Origin: Haematobia irritans
Taxonomy: Eukaryota; Arthropoda; Insecta; Diptera; Muscidae
Direction of reading: 5' to 3'
Length of the DNA stretch: 64,000 bases
NCBI RefSeq assembly: GCF_050003625.1
Contig: NC_134398.1
Coordinates: 97,611,674 to 97,675,673 of the forward strand
The notes under the pieces were generated by a model. The model ran no database searches. It was not told the origin of the DNA and saw nothing but the letters and a program-made list of their open reading frames with translations. This document shows, piece after piece, positions 10,992-23,800 of the stretch (positions are counted from its first letter, which is position 1; every line of letters starts with the position of its first letter). The translations under genes were made by a program, and so were the position numbers.

Positions 10992-12059
10992 CCAAATTTT
11001 CAACCACCGTCGCATCAGCCGCTTCAATTGAGTCATCAAGGGCTTCCTCTTCACAGATCTCGGTGACTCTCTAAACAATCCGCGGCTCAGCTTTGGTGAG
11101 GTTTGAGCCTGTAGAAACTTCCCGCATATGATTTTCGCCATAGTCTGCAGGTTTTATGTCTCCTTCGGCTTCGCTAGGAGATTTTTTCACTGCTGACTCT
11201 ACCGGAGGTTTGTCCGTTTCGGAATCCTTTGGCTGATCGCTTTTGTATACCTTCATATGGATATCATGAAAGCCATAACTTACACGTCCTTGGGTCTGGG
11301 CTAGATGTGGCAGCGACTCTATGTTTAATATAAACACCGCATGTCGTCTTGGTCCATCCACCTCATCCAAACGACCAACCTTCCAATCGGCGGTTGGAAG
11401 ATCTGGGTTACATTCTTTTAGTCTCTCTAGTTTATTGACTAACTCCAAAGCGGCTCCTTCCCAAACTTCACCAATTAGCCTCAATGCAGCTTTAAACAAT
11501 CCATAGACTTCTGGTCCGCAAAATCTATTAACTTATATCGTCCTTGATACCATCCAGCATCTTGCCGTCGAGGACTTGGTCCGGGAAACTGTTTTCGCCC
11601 CTCTGAGTAGACACCAGACATCGCGTTCTCAATTTCCCCCCATTTTTGCCTTGGAATCATAGCTTCCAATGCTCCTTTATTAATAATAGCCATCACAAGG
11701 CTGTCGTTTGCAACTGAGGCAAACGATCTTTGATCCCGTTTAGAGGATGGCAGCTCATCCGGTGATCGTTCGCTTTTTCCAGCTTCAAGAATTCCTTGAG
11801 CCCATTTTAAGGAATCGCTTTGCTTAGCCGACAACGTGCTTGGGTCGACTGATCCTAATTTCTTTAGGATAAACAAAGCATTTCTTCGTTCCTTGAATCT
11901 CTTTCGATAGGGGTTGCCTCGACCGCCAGTCGACCCGTCTACAGGTCGACTAATTGGGCCTGGCTCTTGGTCGCTGCCCAAATTTATAACTTCAGTCGTT
12001 ACCCGTCCACTACGCCCTGAAGTTAGCAACCCAGTGGATGACTTTGAATTCCGCTGCAT
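10951..12059 (-). pseudogene. LOA-2 ORF1 (gag-like), broken
   Basis: Copy B of the gag-like ORF1. It starts at ATG 12059 with the same basic N-terminus and carries the same one-base loss between GRYKLIDFA and FKAAL (about 11495) as LOA-1. It has a private TAA at about 11068-11070, after AEPRIV, that removes the acidic C-terminus. The 41-nt overlap with the ORF2 start is kept. Confidence 0.78.
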
Positions 12060-12178
12060 GGTGGTTTATTATTTCCACCACACGTGAAATTCGTAATAAG
12101 TACTTATTACGATGAAATACTCCGCTATTAGAAAACACGTCCGTTCAGTTCGACGGTTGAATAATAAGCCAACCTTAG

Positions 12179-12706
12179 CCGTAATATTGCCAAGAGTAAG
12201 TTCTGCGTAACACGCGTGAATTATCTTGGCTATATTATTGGAGAAGGTGGTATTACCACTGACCCGGATAAAGTCAGTGCCATCCAGCAAATGCCTGTTC
12301 CAAAGAACATTAAACAGGTTCAAGGATTTTTAGGTCTCGCTGGATGGTACCGACGATTTATCGCAAATTTTTATACTGTTGTGTTTGCCATAACTGAAGA
12401 GAAAGTTTGTCTGGACGGACGAAGCCCAGGCAGCCTTTGAAAAAATTAAAATGCTTCTCACTACAACATCTATTCTTGCTAATCCCAATTTTGACAAAAA
12501 AGTTCTATGTGCATAGGGGCTGTGCTAGTTCAACTTGATGACAATGGCGAAGAGCGTTCCATCGCGTACATGAGTCGAAAGTTGAACTCAGCACAGCGTA
12601 ACTATACCGTCACTGAACGCGAATGTCTGGCAGCCATAGAAGCTATTAAGAAATTTAGGTGTTACATCGAGATGCAAGAATTCGAAATAGTCACGGATCA
12701 TTCGGG
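12179..12706 (+). pseudogene. gypsy-1 RT thumb and RNase H, copy B (decayed)
   Basis: Duplicate of 7751-8275, with NYLGYIIGEGG, QGFLGLAGWYRRFI, then IGAVLVQLDD and TERECLAAIEAI ending at VTDHS. Copy B has a private in-frame TAA at about 12208, where copy A reads Thr at the codon before RVNYLGY. The second half of RNase H is missing exactly as in copy A. Confidence 0.78.
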
Positions 12707-13935
12707 TGAAATAAACACAATAGAGGAGAATGTTGGACCGGAAATAGATCTTGATTTTCATTTCATTTTGATAGTGACTCTTATAATAATATCAAGAAAA
12801 AGATAAATGATAACCGGGCTCGATATCCTGATGTGAAAATTATTGACAAATATATTTACATGAGAACCGAACATTACTCGGGTAATGATATTCAGGAGGA
12901 ATCTGCATGGAAATTATGGGTTCCTGAGCAACTTCAGAAAGATGTGATTGCTAGAACCCACGATTGTCCCATTTCCGCCCATGGTGGATCATACAAAACT
13001 CTCGAGCTGAACATTTTGTTGGCCAGGAATGCTGCGTGATATTAGGAAGTATGTGCAGGATTGTTCAGTGTGTAAAATGACAAAAGCTCCGAATTTTATT
13101 CTCAAGCCTCCTATGACTATTCCTTCCACTTCAGTACGTCCATTTCAAAAGTTATACGTAGATATCTTAGGACCATATCCTCGTAGCAAATCAGGATTTA
13201 TAGGACTTCTGATAGTATTAGATCATTTTACACGGTACCATTGGTTATGCCCTCTACGAAAGTTTACGTCATCGGCAATTGAAATTTTCCTGGAACAGCA
13301 GATTTTTCACATGTATGGTGTCCGTGAATTTGTAATTAGCGACAATGGTAGCCAATTTAGATCGCATGATTGTAACGCGTTTCTCACGAAGTATGGGGTG
13401 ACACACACTTACACGGCATTGTATTCACCGCAATCCAATGCCTCCATAATCGCTGGGATCCGGGCCTACTTGAAACCGGACCATAAATTATGGGACCAAA
13501 AGTTGACTTTTATTAGTTGTGCATTGCGTAACGCGTATCATCAGACGCTGGGATGTTCACCATACTTCGCCATGTTTGGTTTGAACATGATTACCCATGG
13601 ATCTTCCTACTCGTTATTGAGAAACTTGGGACAATTGGATGAGCCCATGGCCAAGATCGATCGCTCTGACCAGTTACAAAGCTTGCGACAGGAAATTAGA
13701 AAGCATCATCGTGAGGCATATGAACAAAATAGAGAGAAATGCAATCTCCGAGCTAGACTGCCGAATTTTAGAATTGGACAAGAAGTTTTTCGTTCAAAAG
13801 TTTCAATTCAAAACTGGCCCCTATGCTGCTTAAAGCCCGAATTCGAGAGAAACTCGGTAGTCATTATTTTATTTTAGAGGACTTGAACGGACAAGTGGTG
13901 GGAACTTATCACGCCAAGGTAATAAGGCCTTAAAT
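12707..13935 (+). pseudogene. gypsy-1 integrase, copy B (longest integrase frame)
   Basis: 13029-13877 is one open frame from the Cys half of the zinc domain (CSVCKMTKA) through the catalytic core: Asp in YVDILGPYP, Asp in SDNGSQF, intact across the site where copy A has a stop. As in A, the residues around the expected catalytic Glu are deleted (PQSNAS joined to IIAGI), so the enzyme was already dead before duplication. The His half of the zinc domain (about 12960-13000) lies in another frame. A 25-bp deletion near 13790 shifts the end, so the C-terminus is lost. Confidence 0.82.
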
Positions 13936-15320
13936 GTCCTTTTTTCAAAATAATTCTGTTGTCCAAGGGACAAAAATTATTTAGTTTGCAATGGACATTT
14001 TTTGTCATATGAGGATCTACTACTTTGTGTAGTTTGGAATTTGAAATTTGAACGCATCTAGTCGATATCGTTTCATTCAGATACAAAATGTTTTTCGATA
14101 ATTTGGCTTACAAAATCGATAGAAAATCTTGCACGTAACTAAGCTGTCAAAGTCAGCGTGATTTCGAGACTTCCTGTATTACCCAATTCTTAATATCTGC
14201 CTTTTCTATTTTACACGTTGAACTATTCGAGCGAGAAAATTAAAAGAAGCAATAAAATTTGTAAAGCGAGTTAATAATGAAAGAGTCTATGTGTTCTCTT
14301 CCAAATTGTAAAAGCAGCGAACAATATACGATACTTTCTAAAATTGTGGATATTTCTGGATTGATTTAAAAATTTTTTATCTCACTTAATTAGGCATAGT
14401 TTAATCAATCTCGATCGATTTTGTTCCCTGCTCCATTCTATTAATTTTTTTAAGACTATTTAATGAAACTTTCACTGGTAAGAGAATGATTTGAATTAAA
14501 TTTAGTGAATCGTTTCAAACACATGTGTTTCATATATTCATTAGGATCTCAAATTACTATACCCCTGGTGGTCTTTCGAAATTTTATTGAAGTGGACCAA
14601 TATTTTATGGAAGATTGCTTCTACACATAATTTATCAAGAAATTAAGTATTGGCACTATAAGCACATCGAGAACTTGAAGATCCCCGAGTGGGTTATTTG
14701 ACCACTAAATAGTTTGGTGGGTTGCTCACTGAGTAATTAAATTGCGCATTAATATTGAGACAGCTTTCAACGGCCTATAAAGCTGGCAAACATTGAGAGC
14801 TGAGAAGGCGAAAAATCATCAAAGAGGCCCAGCACAAAATACCAATATTCCAGTAACATTCCTATCACCACGGCACAACAAATCAGCATTACTTTATAAG
14901 GCATTGTGATCGCGGCTCTGTAATTCTTCTATTCTCAAAAACACAAAATAAGTTAAAACGCAAAATAGTAACGTGCTAAAACTACTTGGAAACTAAAACT
15001 ACCAGTAAATTCTTGCAAGAGTGCGTATTTTCAGATGTTCGTGCCGAATTAATTTTACAAGAAAAGAAATAAGTTTAGTTAATAGTAAAATTAAGTGTAA
15101 TCACTAAAATTATTCAGCCCTAATAGTTAAAATTAATACCTGAAATATTCAGCAATATCTACACTTGGATTTCGACTACAACCATCGATTTGCAGAGGCC
15201 TCTTCAGATTCGTGGATGAATTGGTTAGTCAAATAGAAATTGTTTGGTAGTAATAGCGAACCAACCAAAAAACAAAACAAATTTCAATTTGACCTAAAAA
15301 TCATTCAATCAAGATAATTA
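13936..15320 (+). other. gypsy-1 3' non-coding region, possible LTR
   Basis: No gene. Sequence up to about 14094 is shared with the end of duplication copy A. Further on, a TATAAAGC-containing stretch (about 14778) followed by GAGAGCTGAGAAGG could be a promoter within a 3' LTR. The 5' LTR is outside the window, so neither LTR border can be proved and no polypurine tract was clear. Confidence 0.3.
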
Positions 15321-16320
15321 AAAGTGATATTCGTACAAATTATCGAAAAAAAAAGATTCTGAATTATTTCGGTATTTGTGGAAATCCCCATATGGTCTTT
15401 TTCCTTCCTATGGTATTTTAAATTGGCTGATTATTTCTTGTGAGCTTCCTAAAAAAGAGATACTATAGTGTTATACCTAATTGATCAATGATTGTAATTC
15501 CCCTGCATAGAGAGTGTTATACCTTATAATCACTGAGGGAATTTTGCTCTCTCCTCCAGAGCACGCAGAACATCTGCTTTATTAATCGACATATTTACAT
15601 ACATTAACTCTCTTTAGGGTTCTTTCTTTGGTGGAGCTCCTAAACAAACAAACATACATATAAATCTCTTGTAGTATTTTTTATATTTTTTGTCATTTTA
15701 TTTCTTTTCTATTTCGCTTTTTGTGAATCAGAAAAAGATACAATGCATTAGTTTGTTTTAATTTTTAGTTACACTCAAGGAAATATGTTAATTCTATTAT
15801 AATATGTTATTATGAGTAATCTAAATTTTCGTAATGAATGTTGTTAATAAATTTGAATTTCATTGAAATAATGATTGGTTAAAAAATATTGGGGGTTTCC
15901 ATGGTGATGAAAAGGAACATGTAGGCTAGTTTCGGAATATTTGAGTTTGGGGGTTCTAGAGGTAAAAAGCTCCAATCTATAACGACGGTAGGGTAGGGTA
16001 AGGAGCCAGTGTTTCTATAACATCTTCGAAGCACTGTGTATATGTCGCATCGTTCGGTAACCCCAATTTTCAATCATTAACAACTGTTGCTATAATTTTT
16101 GTTTTTTTTTCGCTGAGGGGCTTCTTGTTTTTAAATGCATTATAGTAACTTGGTCCACTTTGATTTTTTTGTTGTAGTTTTTAAGGGAGTCTATAATCTT
16201 TATTGTATGACTAAACTGAGGAGAAATTAGTAGGGATACGAACCCCCAACACGACTGATTAGCTAGCATGTTGAAGGCTCCCATCATCCTGATCTAATAT
16301 CACCATCTACGACAGGATTC
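15321..16320. other. AT-rich stretch without a recognised gene
   Basis: Two short open stretches on the minus strand (15879-16073 and 16090-16287) resemble no family I know. Within 16215-16300 the minus strand reads GGGGGTTCGTATCCC preceded by a stretch ending in AGCCTTCAACATGC, weakly like a tRNA B-box with its upstream half. I regard it as at most a degenerate tRNA-like remnant. Confidence 0.25.
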
Positions 16321-16339
16321 GGATATCATTAAAGGATAT

Positions 16340-16525
16340 CTCAACAGTAGTTTATCATGGTCAATACAGTATTTAATTACCTTAACTTCTCTGATCTCAT
16401 TTCCTTCCAACATAATAATATTGTCTATATTTTGTGACTGATGTGGTCTAAACCGCATCAACTGCGTCTTATTTAAATTCAGTTTTAATTTATTTTATTT
16501 CGCAAATTCCGAGACAATGTTGGCA
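16340..16525 (-). pseudogene. Fossil non-LTR reverse transcriptase fragment
   Basis: On the minus strand a short frame (about 16525 down to 16340, one stop inside) reads LKLNLNKTQLMRFRP followed by MLEGNEIREVKVIKYC. This is the end of the RT palm and start of the thumb of Jockey/CR1-type elements (the usual pattern is GL.LN..KT..M.F, then KYLG). No flanking RT blocks are readable. It could belong to the same family as the RT piece at 42347-42640. Confidence 0.65.
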
Positions 16526-17779
16526 TCATGTTGAATATTATCTATCTATCTAGAAGGTTAAAAAATGCACAAATCAATAGCATACATGTATATCTGTATG
16601 TATATATATTTACTCGCAACGCATAATTTGGGGTCCTAAAAAACCATGATTTTTTTAATGTGGTTGGGTTAAATTACTCAATGCTATTACATTTAAACTG
16701 ATTTCCCCAATTTTTGACCTACCAATTATGATATATATCCCATTTTACATACAACGCATTCTTTCGCGACAATTTCTACAAATACCGTTTACTTCGAGGA
16801 CGCGTCCTCAAAGACACCGAAGCGTATGTGAAAAATATATGGAGAATCGTGTTGCCACATTTTCGTTCATATTTCTTTTTTAACACGCCGGCTTTGATTT
16901 TATAGTGTGTGAATACATCCATAGCGAATGTCGGTAAGCGATATTACATAAATTTCTTATGGAGGACGACTTTGTTACCGAACAACAATAAAGGTTCGCG
17001 ACGAAAAACCAAAATGGAATTCATTTCATCGGAAAACGTCGCCGTCTACATGTGGTTTCAATAATTATGGTAACACAAATTGTACATAGCAGTCTTTCAA
17101 AAATTCAATTCAAAAATTTGTAACTCGTTCACAATCATTTTGAAGCATATAATAGTCTGTTCCCCTATATGAAATGAAGACATATTTTCGCATTTCAAAC
17201 GAAAGAAATTTGATTTTGAAAGCACATAACTTTATAGTTTGGTGTCGATAGGAGTCAAACACAAAGAATACGAACAACAGGATTTAAAATATTCAAGCTA
17301 AAAATTTAAAATAAACATTTTTAAGCTGGGTATTAAGTACGAGTAATCTTGGAAAACTACGATTTTAGTTTTCGAAGATTATGTTCATGGTCTAAGTATC
17401 CGCAGTCTTTAAAAAAAATCCAAACGAAATTTACTTTCAAAAGTAGAAACCCCCAAACTGATTCGAGTGAAACTTGTCTTACAAAAGGGTTTCCTACGAT
17501 AAGGTGGATTTTTGGCAAGTTTTTTTTTTTTTTGGATTATTTTTACTAAACATTTTCTCTTTAAGCTGAGTACTATGTTCAGTTTTCAAGCTGAAAACCA
17601 GCTTATTTTCATGGTTACTTTTTTAATCAATTAATTTAGAAATATTAAATGGTTCGCAATTAATACATTGGATCATTTCCATCCATAATTTGAAAAGACT
17701 TAATAAAAATGTTACCGTCTTCATGTACATTTTTGCGCTTTTAATTTAGTGTTTTGGTGAAAAACTCGAACATAGTACT
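16526..17779. other. AT-rich region, satellite-flank remnant at its right end
   Basis: No gene seen. At about 17565-17660, AAGCTGAGTACTATGTTC, then GTTTTCAAGCTGAAAACC, resembles at a distance the spacer segment GGCCGGTACTATGTCCGG... found three times inside the satellite locus (27615, 32995, 37510), suggesting a diverged spacer at the left edge of the array. Confidence 0.4.
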
Positions 17780-20271
17780 CACCTTTAGAATACACCATTT
17801 ATTCCTAATATACAATTTTTGTCTTAAATTTTGTAAAAAATGCAGAAATTTTTTGTAAAAGTGGTAAAATATTTAAATTTTGAACGATCGATGTCTCGAA
17901 AACTAAGGATTTTCGGCAAAGCATTGATGAAATATTTACATTTTCAACGATCGATGTCTCGGGAACTAAGCATTTTTAGTAAATTTTTTTTACTTATTAT
18001 TTTCTCTTTAGAATACACAATTTATTCCCAATATGTATGGTTTGTCTTAAATTTTGTTAAAAATGCAGCCATTTTTCGAAAAAGTGGTAAAAGATTTCAT
18101 TTTCAACGATCGTTATCTCGAAAACTAAGCATTTTTGGGAATATGTTTACTAAACATTTTCTCTTTAGAATACACTATTTATTCCTAAATTACAATTTTT
18201 TCTTAAATTTTGTAAAAAATGCATCCATTTTTTCATAAGAGTGGTAAAATATTTAATTTCTCAACGATCGATTTCTCGAGAACTAAACATTTTTAGTCCA
18301 ATTTTTACTTAATATGTTATCTTTTGAATTTTGTTAAAATGAAGGCATTTTTCGTAAAAGTGGTAAACTACTGAGATTATCAACGATCGATATTTCTTGA
18401 ACTAAGCATTGTAAAGTAAAATTTTTACTCAATATTTTCTCTTTAGAATACACCACTTATTTCCAATATGTATAGTTTGCCTTAAATTTTGTAAAAAATG
18501 CAGCAATTTTTCGAAAAAGTGGTAAAATATTTAAATGTTCAACGATCGATATCTCGCGAACTAAGCATTCTGGCCAAAATTTTTACGAAACATTTTCTCT
18601 TTAGAATACACCATTTATTCCCAGTATGTATAGTTTGCCTTAAATTTTGTAAAAAAAAGTGCAGCCATTTTTCGAAAGTGGTAAAATATTTAATTTTTCA
18701 ACGATCGATATCCCGCGAACTAAGCATTCTGGCCAAAATTTTTACTAAACATTTTCTTTTAAGAATACACCATTTATTCCCAATATGTATGGTTTGTCTT
18801 AAATTTTGTAAAAAAATGCAGCCATTTTTCATAAAAGTGGTAAAATATTTAAATATTCAACTATCGATATCTCGAGAACTAAGCGTTTTTAGTAAAATTT
18901 TTACTTAATATTTTCTCTTTAGAATACACCATTTATTCCCAATATGTATAGTTTGCCATACATTTTGTAAAAAGTGCAGCCATTTTTCGAAAAAGTGGTA
19001 AAATATTTAAATGTTCAACGATCGATATCTCGCGAATTAAGCATTCTGGCCCAAAATATTTACTAAACATTTTCTCTTTAGAATACACCATTTATTCCCA
19101 ATTTACAATTGTTGTCTTAAAGTTTGTAAAAAATGCAACCATTTTTCATAAAAGTGATAAAATATTTAAATGTTCAACGATCGATATCTCGAGAACTAAG
19201 CATTTTTAGTCAAATTTTTACTTAATATTTTCTCTTTAGAATATGCTATTTATGCCCAATTGTCATGTTTTGTCTTAAATTTTGTTAAAAATGCAGCTAA
19301 TTTTCGAAAAATTGGTAAAATATTTAAATTTTCAACGACCGATATCTCGAGAACTGAGCATTTTTAGTCAAATGTTTAGTTAATATTTTGTCTTTAGAAG
19401 ACACCACTTACTCACAATATTTATTTATTGTCTTAAATTAAAAAAAAAATGGAGCCATTTTTCGAAAAAGTGGTAAAATATTTAAATGTTCAACGATCGA
19501 TATCTCGCGAACTAAGCATTCTGGCCAAAATTTTTACTAAACATTTTCTTTTTAGAATACACCATTTATTCCGAATATGTATAGTTTGCCTTATATTTTG
19601 TAAAAAATGCAGCACTTTTTCGAAAAATGGTAAAATATTTAAATTTTCAACGATCGATATCTCGATAACTAATCATTTTTCGTCAAATTTTTACTTAATA
19701 TTTTCTCTTTAGAATATGCCATTTATGCCCAATTGTCATGTTTTGTCTTAAATTCTGTTAAAAATGCAGGCATTTTTCGTAAAAGTGGTAAACTACTGAA
19801 ATTTTCAACGATCGATATCTCGAGAACTAAGCATTTTTAGTAAAATTTTTTCTTAATATTTTCTCCTTAGAATACACCATTTGTTCCCAATATGTATAGT
19901 TTGCCTTAAATTTTGTAAAAAAATGCAGCCATTTTTCGAAAAAGTGGTAAAATGTTTAAATTTTCAACGATCGATATCTCACGAATTAAGCATTCTGGCC
20001 AAAATATTTACGAAACATTTTCTCTTTAGAATACACCATTTATTCCCAATTTACAATTGTTGTCTCAAATTTTGTAAAAAATGCAACCATTTTTCATAAA
20101 AGTGATAAAATATTTAAATGTTCAACGATCTATATCTCGAGATTAAGCATTTTTAGTCACATTTTTACTTAACATTTTCTCTTTAGAATACACCATGTAT
20201 TCCCAATATGTATAGTTTGCCTTTGTAAAAATGCTGCCATTTTCCATAAAAGTGGTAAAATATTTAAATAT
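17780..20271 (+). repeat. 158-bp satellite array, segment 1
   Basis: Head-to-tail monomers of about 158 bp with three constant blocks: AACGATCGATATCTCGMGAA, CTTTAGAATACACCATTTA and GTAAAAAATGCAGCCATTTT. Monomers at the left edge are more diverged (GATCGATGTCTCG, altered spacing). At least two subtypes alternate: one with AGCATTCTGGCCAAAA and ACTAAACATTTTC, one with AGCATTTTTAGTCAAA and ACTTAATATTTTC. The array is cut by gypsy-2 at 20272. Open frames across it are by-products of the repeat. Confidence 0.95.
20268..20271. repeat. ATAT target-site duplication of gypsy-2, left
   Basis: ATAT here and at 26544-26547 flanks the LTRs. A 4-bp duplication is normal for Ty3/gypsy integrases. Confidence 0.85.
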
Positions 20272-20880
20272 TGTTACGTTTTTTATATTTAGGCGTTTTT
20301 AATTACCGACAATTAAAACACAGTTCTTCTAAATAACGACAATCTACAATTTATTTAATATGACTTCACACTTTACAATTCGTTCACACTGAAGTTATTC
20401 GTTTGACGCTTTAATTAAGACTGACTCGTTAGCAGCATGCGAGCGCTTTTATATATGACGGTGTGGCAATACGAGAACATTCTGGTAGCACTACAATATT
20501 CTGGCAACGCCAGAACATTCTTAGACAATGCTAGAAGGATCTACGACCATTAAGTTGTTTACCTGGTGGCTGCCAAACACATACACACTCACATAGATAT
20601 ATGCTCGCATTACTACAACAACAACAATAATGACAATAGACATTGAGATGAAATGAGAATGCAGAATAACAAAGCAAAGGGGTTGCTATTCTATGAGAGA
20701 GTAAGAACTAATATTTCGGTAAGCAAACAAAAGAACATAAAAGAAATTCAGGAAAATACTAGAAAATGAATAGATGATTCCAACAAGTGATAGCGAAATT
20801 TTATCGTTACAATTTGAAATTTTAAATTAACGGAAACTAATTTAAATAAACTTATATCTATAATTATCAAATTCGTAACA
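20272..20880 (-). repeat. gypsy-2 3' LTR
   Basis: 609 bp, identical in length to the 5' LTR and, by eye, different at two positions (A versus T near 20556 and T versus C near 20714). It carries the TATATAAAAG box and the polyadenylation-side sequences of the element. Confidence 0.95.
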
Positions 20881-20896
20881 CTGCCTCCCGCTTAAG
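20881..20896 (-). other. gypsy-2 polypurine tract
   Basis: Minus strand AAGCGGGAGGCAG directly precedes the 3' LTR (TGTTACG). It overlaps the pol stop codon TAA at 20892-20894, so coding sequence runs right up to the plus-strand primer. Confidence 0.75.
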
Positions 20897-23800
20897 CCTG
20901 TTCGTCCCGAACAGGCACAGAACCTGTTCCGTAAGGAGCCAATCGTTCCAGATGTACAACTTTCATCTTTGATCTAGGGCTGTCGTCCTTCTGAATCCGG
21001 TATACAACATCATTGATCTTCTTGATGACTTTATATGGGCCTTCCCACTGTGTTTGCAGTTTGGGACACAATCCTTTCTTTCGTTGCGGGTTAAATAGCA
21101 GAACCAATTCTTCTTCTTGGAAGCCCTCAGTATTTACAGCACGATCGTATCTCGCCTTCATTCTGTTGCTGACCATTTTTATTTTGTTGCGCACTGATTC
21201 GTGAACTTCACCGAAAGTGTTTGGGATGTCGTTTCTGTTTTCTTCAATGGCGAGCTCATTAGGTTTAGCGCCGAATATCAGATCTCCAGGCAACTTCAAC
21301 TCAGTTCCGAATAGAACATTGGCCGGTGTTCGAGAGGTGGAATCATGAATGGCAGATCTATAGGACAGCAAAAACTTTGGTATATGCTCGTCCCAGTCCC
21401 TCTGGCCGTTGTCCACCACTTTTCGAAGATGTTCCTCCAGAGTGCGATTAAACCTTTCTACCATGCCATCGGATTGTGGATGTAATGGCGTAGTCCTCGT
21501 TTTCTTGATACCAAGGGATTCACACATCTCTTTGAATATGGCCGATTCAAAATTTCTTCCCTGGTCTGAGTGAATCTCGGACGGCACACCGTAGCGACAT
21601 ATCCAGTTTTTGTTGACCACATCCACAATCGTTTTTGCCTCCTGGTTTGGAATTGCATACACCTCCGGCCATTTGCTGAAGTAATCCATGACCACAAGGA
21701 CATAACGGTTTCCAGAATCACTTACTGGGAAAGGGCCTGCCACGTCCATTGCTATTCTTTCAAACGGGGCTCCTGGTCTATATTCTTGCATAGGACCTCG
21801 ACTTTTCCTTGTTGGACCTTTCGCCTTCATGCACTTCTCGCAATTGGCTACCCATTCAGCAATTGATTTCTGGCATCCAACCCAGTAGAATCGTTGCTTC
21901 ACTTTCTCGGCGGTTTTGGTTATTCCCAGATGACCCCCACTGGGACCATTATGGAACTCCGCCAAAACGTCTCTTATTTTGGAATCTGGAACGATGATTA
22001 AATTTCGGCTGCTCTTGCCATCTTCGCTTTCCCATTTACGTTGCAGGGATCCATTGACTAGAACTAAACTATCCCATTGAGCCCAGTATGATTTCATAAG
22101 TGGACTTTCGGCTGCTATGTCTTTCTTACTGGGCTTCTTGTTATCTTCCTTTGCCGAAATAATTTTGTTCAAAATGGGATCTTTACGCTGTTCTGTTGGC
22201 CAGTCCACTCCAGATTCGATGTGTAACAGCCGAATATCAACAATCTCCTCCTTATGTTCAGCTTTCGAGCAGTGCTTGCATTCTATTCTGCAAGGTCGAC
22301 GTGACAAAGCGTCAGCGTTACCGTGTTTTCCACCTTTTCTATGCTCGATACTGAAATCATAGCTTTGGAGCCTCTCGATCCAACGTGCCAGTTGAGCTTC
22401 CGGATTCTTGAATTGTAGCAACCATCGTAGAGCTGAGTGATCAGTCCTGAGCAAGAAGTGTTGTCCATACAAATATTTATGATAATGTTTTACACCCTCT
22501 ATGACGGCTAGCAGCTCTCGTCGCGTTACACAGTAGTTCTTTTCGGGCTTGGACAACGTTCGGCTGAAATATCCGATGACCTTCTCCTTGCCGTCTATCT
22601 GTTGGGATAGCACACCTCCAATACCATGCGCGCTAGCATCTGTATCCAAAACAAATTTTTCGCCCGGAATAGGATACGCTAGAACAGGAGCTGAACATAA
22701 AAGTTCTTTTAAATGTTGGAATGAATCCTCCTGTTCATCGCTCCACTGGAACTTCTGACCTTTTTGCGTCAATTTATGGAGACTAGCGGCGATGCTGGCG
22801 AAGTTTGGGACGAATCGTCGGTAATATGTACATAACCCAAGGAAACTTCTTAATTCGTGGAGATTTCGGGGTCGTGGCCAATCTCTGACAGCTTGGATTT
22901 TGTCTTCATCGGTGGATATGCCCTCTGCAGTCACATGATGACCCAGGTATTTAACTTCCCGCTGGAAAAGGGAGCATTTCTTTGCGTTAAGGCGTAGACC
23001 AGCGGCTGACAATTGCTGGATAACGTCTTTCAAGTTCTTAAGGTGCTCGTCAAATGTTTTGCCCATCACTATGATGTCGTCCAAGTATATCAAGCACGAC
23101 TTCCAGTGCAACCCCTTCAGTACCCGCTCCATCAATCTTTCGAAGGTAGCCGGAGCGTTGCAGAGCCCGAACGGCATTACATTGAATTGCCAGAGACCGC
23201 CATTAACGCCAAAAGCCGTCTTTTCCTTGTCTTTCTCGGCGATCTCTACTTGCCAATATCCACTCTGCAAATCAAGCGTAGAAAACCATGTTGTTCCGGC
23301 TAGTGTGTCCAACGTGTCATCAATGCGTGGAAGCGGATAACTGTCCTTTTTGGTGACATCATTCAGTTTTCTGTAGTCCACGCAGAATCGGGTACTTCCA
23401 TCTTTCTTTTTGACCAGGACAACTGGGGAACACCAAGGACTTGATGATGGCTCGATCACTCCACTCTCCGCCATTTCCTTTATGAGCTTTTGAACTTCGT
23501 CTCTTTTTGCCAGGGGAACACTTCGTGGTGCCTGTTTTATGGGCCTTTCTTCTGCGGTTTTAATTTCATGTTTCACTACAGATGTTCTTCCTTGATTTCC
23601 CTTTTCAGAAGCAAAAGCAGAGGCGTTTTTCCACAACAATTGCTTGGCTTTATTTCTCTCTGACGGCGATAGATGACGTGTCCAAGCCTCGAAATACCCT
23701 TCTAGGTGTTTTCTCACTGCTCCATGTGTCTTTGATGAGTTGCCTTCCAAATTGACTATTGCCTCGGCTGGTGTACATTTTCCAATATCAGAAAATTTTA

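Larger units (their letters stand above)
9689..12165 (-). mobile_element. LOA-2: 5' half of LOA-1 carried by the tandem duplication
   Basis: Not an independent insertion. Its 5' end at 12165 abuts the same 13-bp duplication (12166-12178) and the same gypsy-1 RT position as LOA-1, and its 3' limit is the duplication breakpoint, with no tail or 3' UTR. Confidence 0.85.
9689..14094. repeat. Tandem duplication, copy B (4.4 kb)
   Basis: Second copy of the LOA-5'/gypsy-3' unit. Relative to A it has about 24 extra bases near 9770, where A is deleted and frameshifted. It lacks about 25 bases in the integrase near 13790. It has a one-base loss near 10125 and its own stops at 9852 and about 11070. The mosaic of private and shared lesions shows that both copies decayed after duplication of an already damaged parent. 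Confidence 0.88.

Noticed and set aside
15879..16287. Two 64-codon minus-strand frames as possible host exons
   Set aside because: No recognisable motif, no plausible splice context linking them, and the second overlaps a tRNA-like remnant; unsupported.
17840..20099. Open frames of 60-136 codons across the satellite, e.g. reading KVVKYLN.QRSISRELSI repeats
   Set aside because: They repeat with the 158-bp unit, begin and end with monomer variation, and have no codon signature; they are by-products of the tandem DNA.
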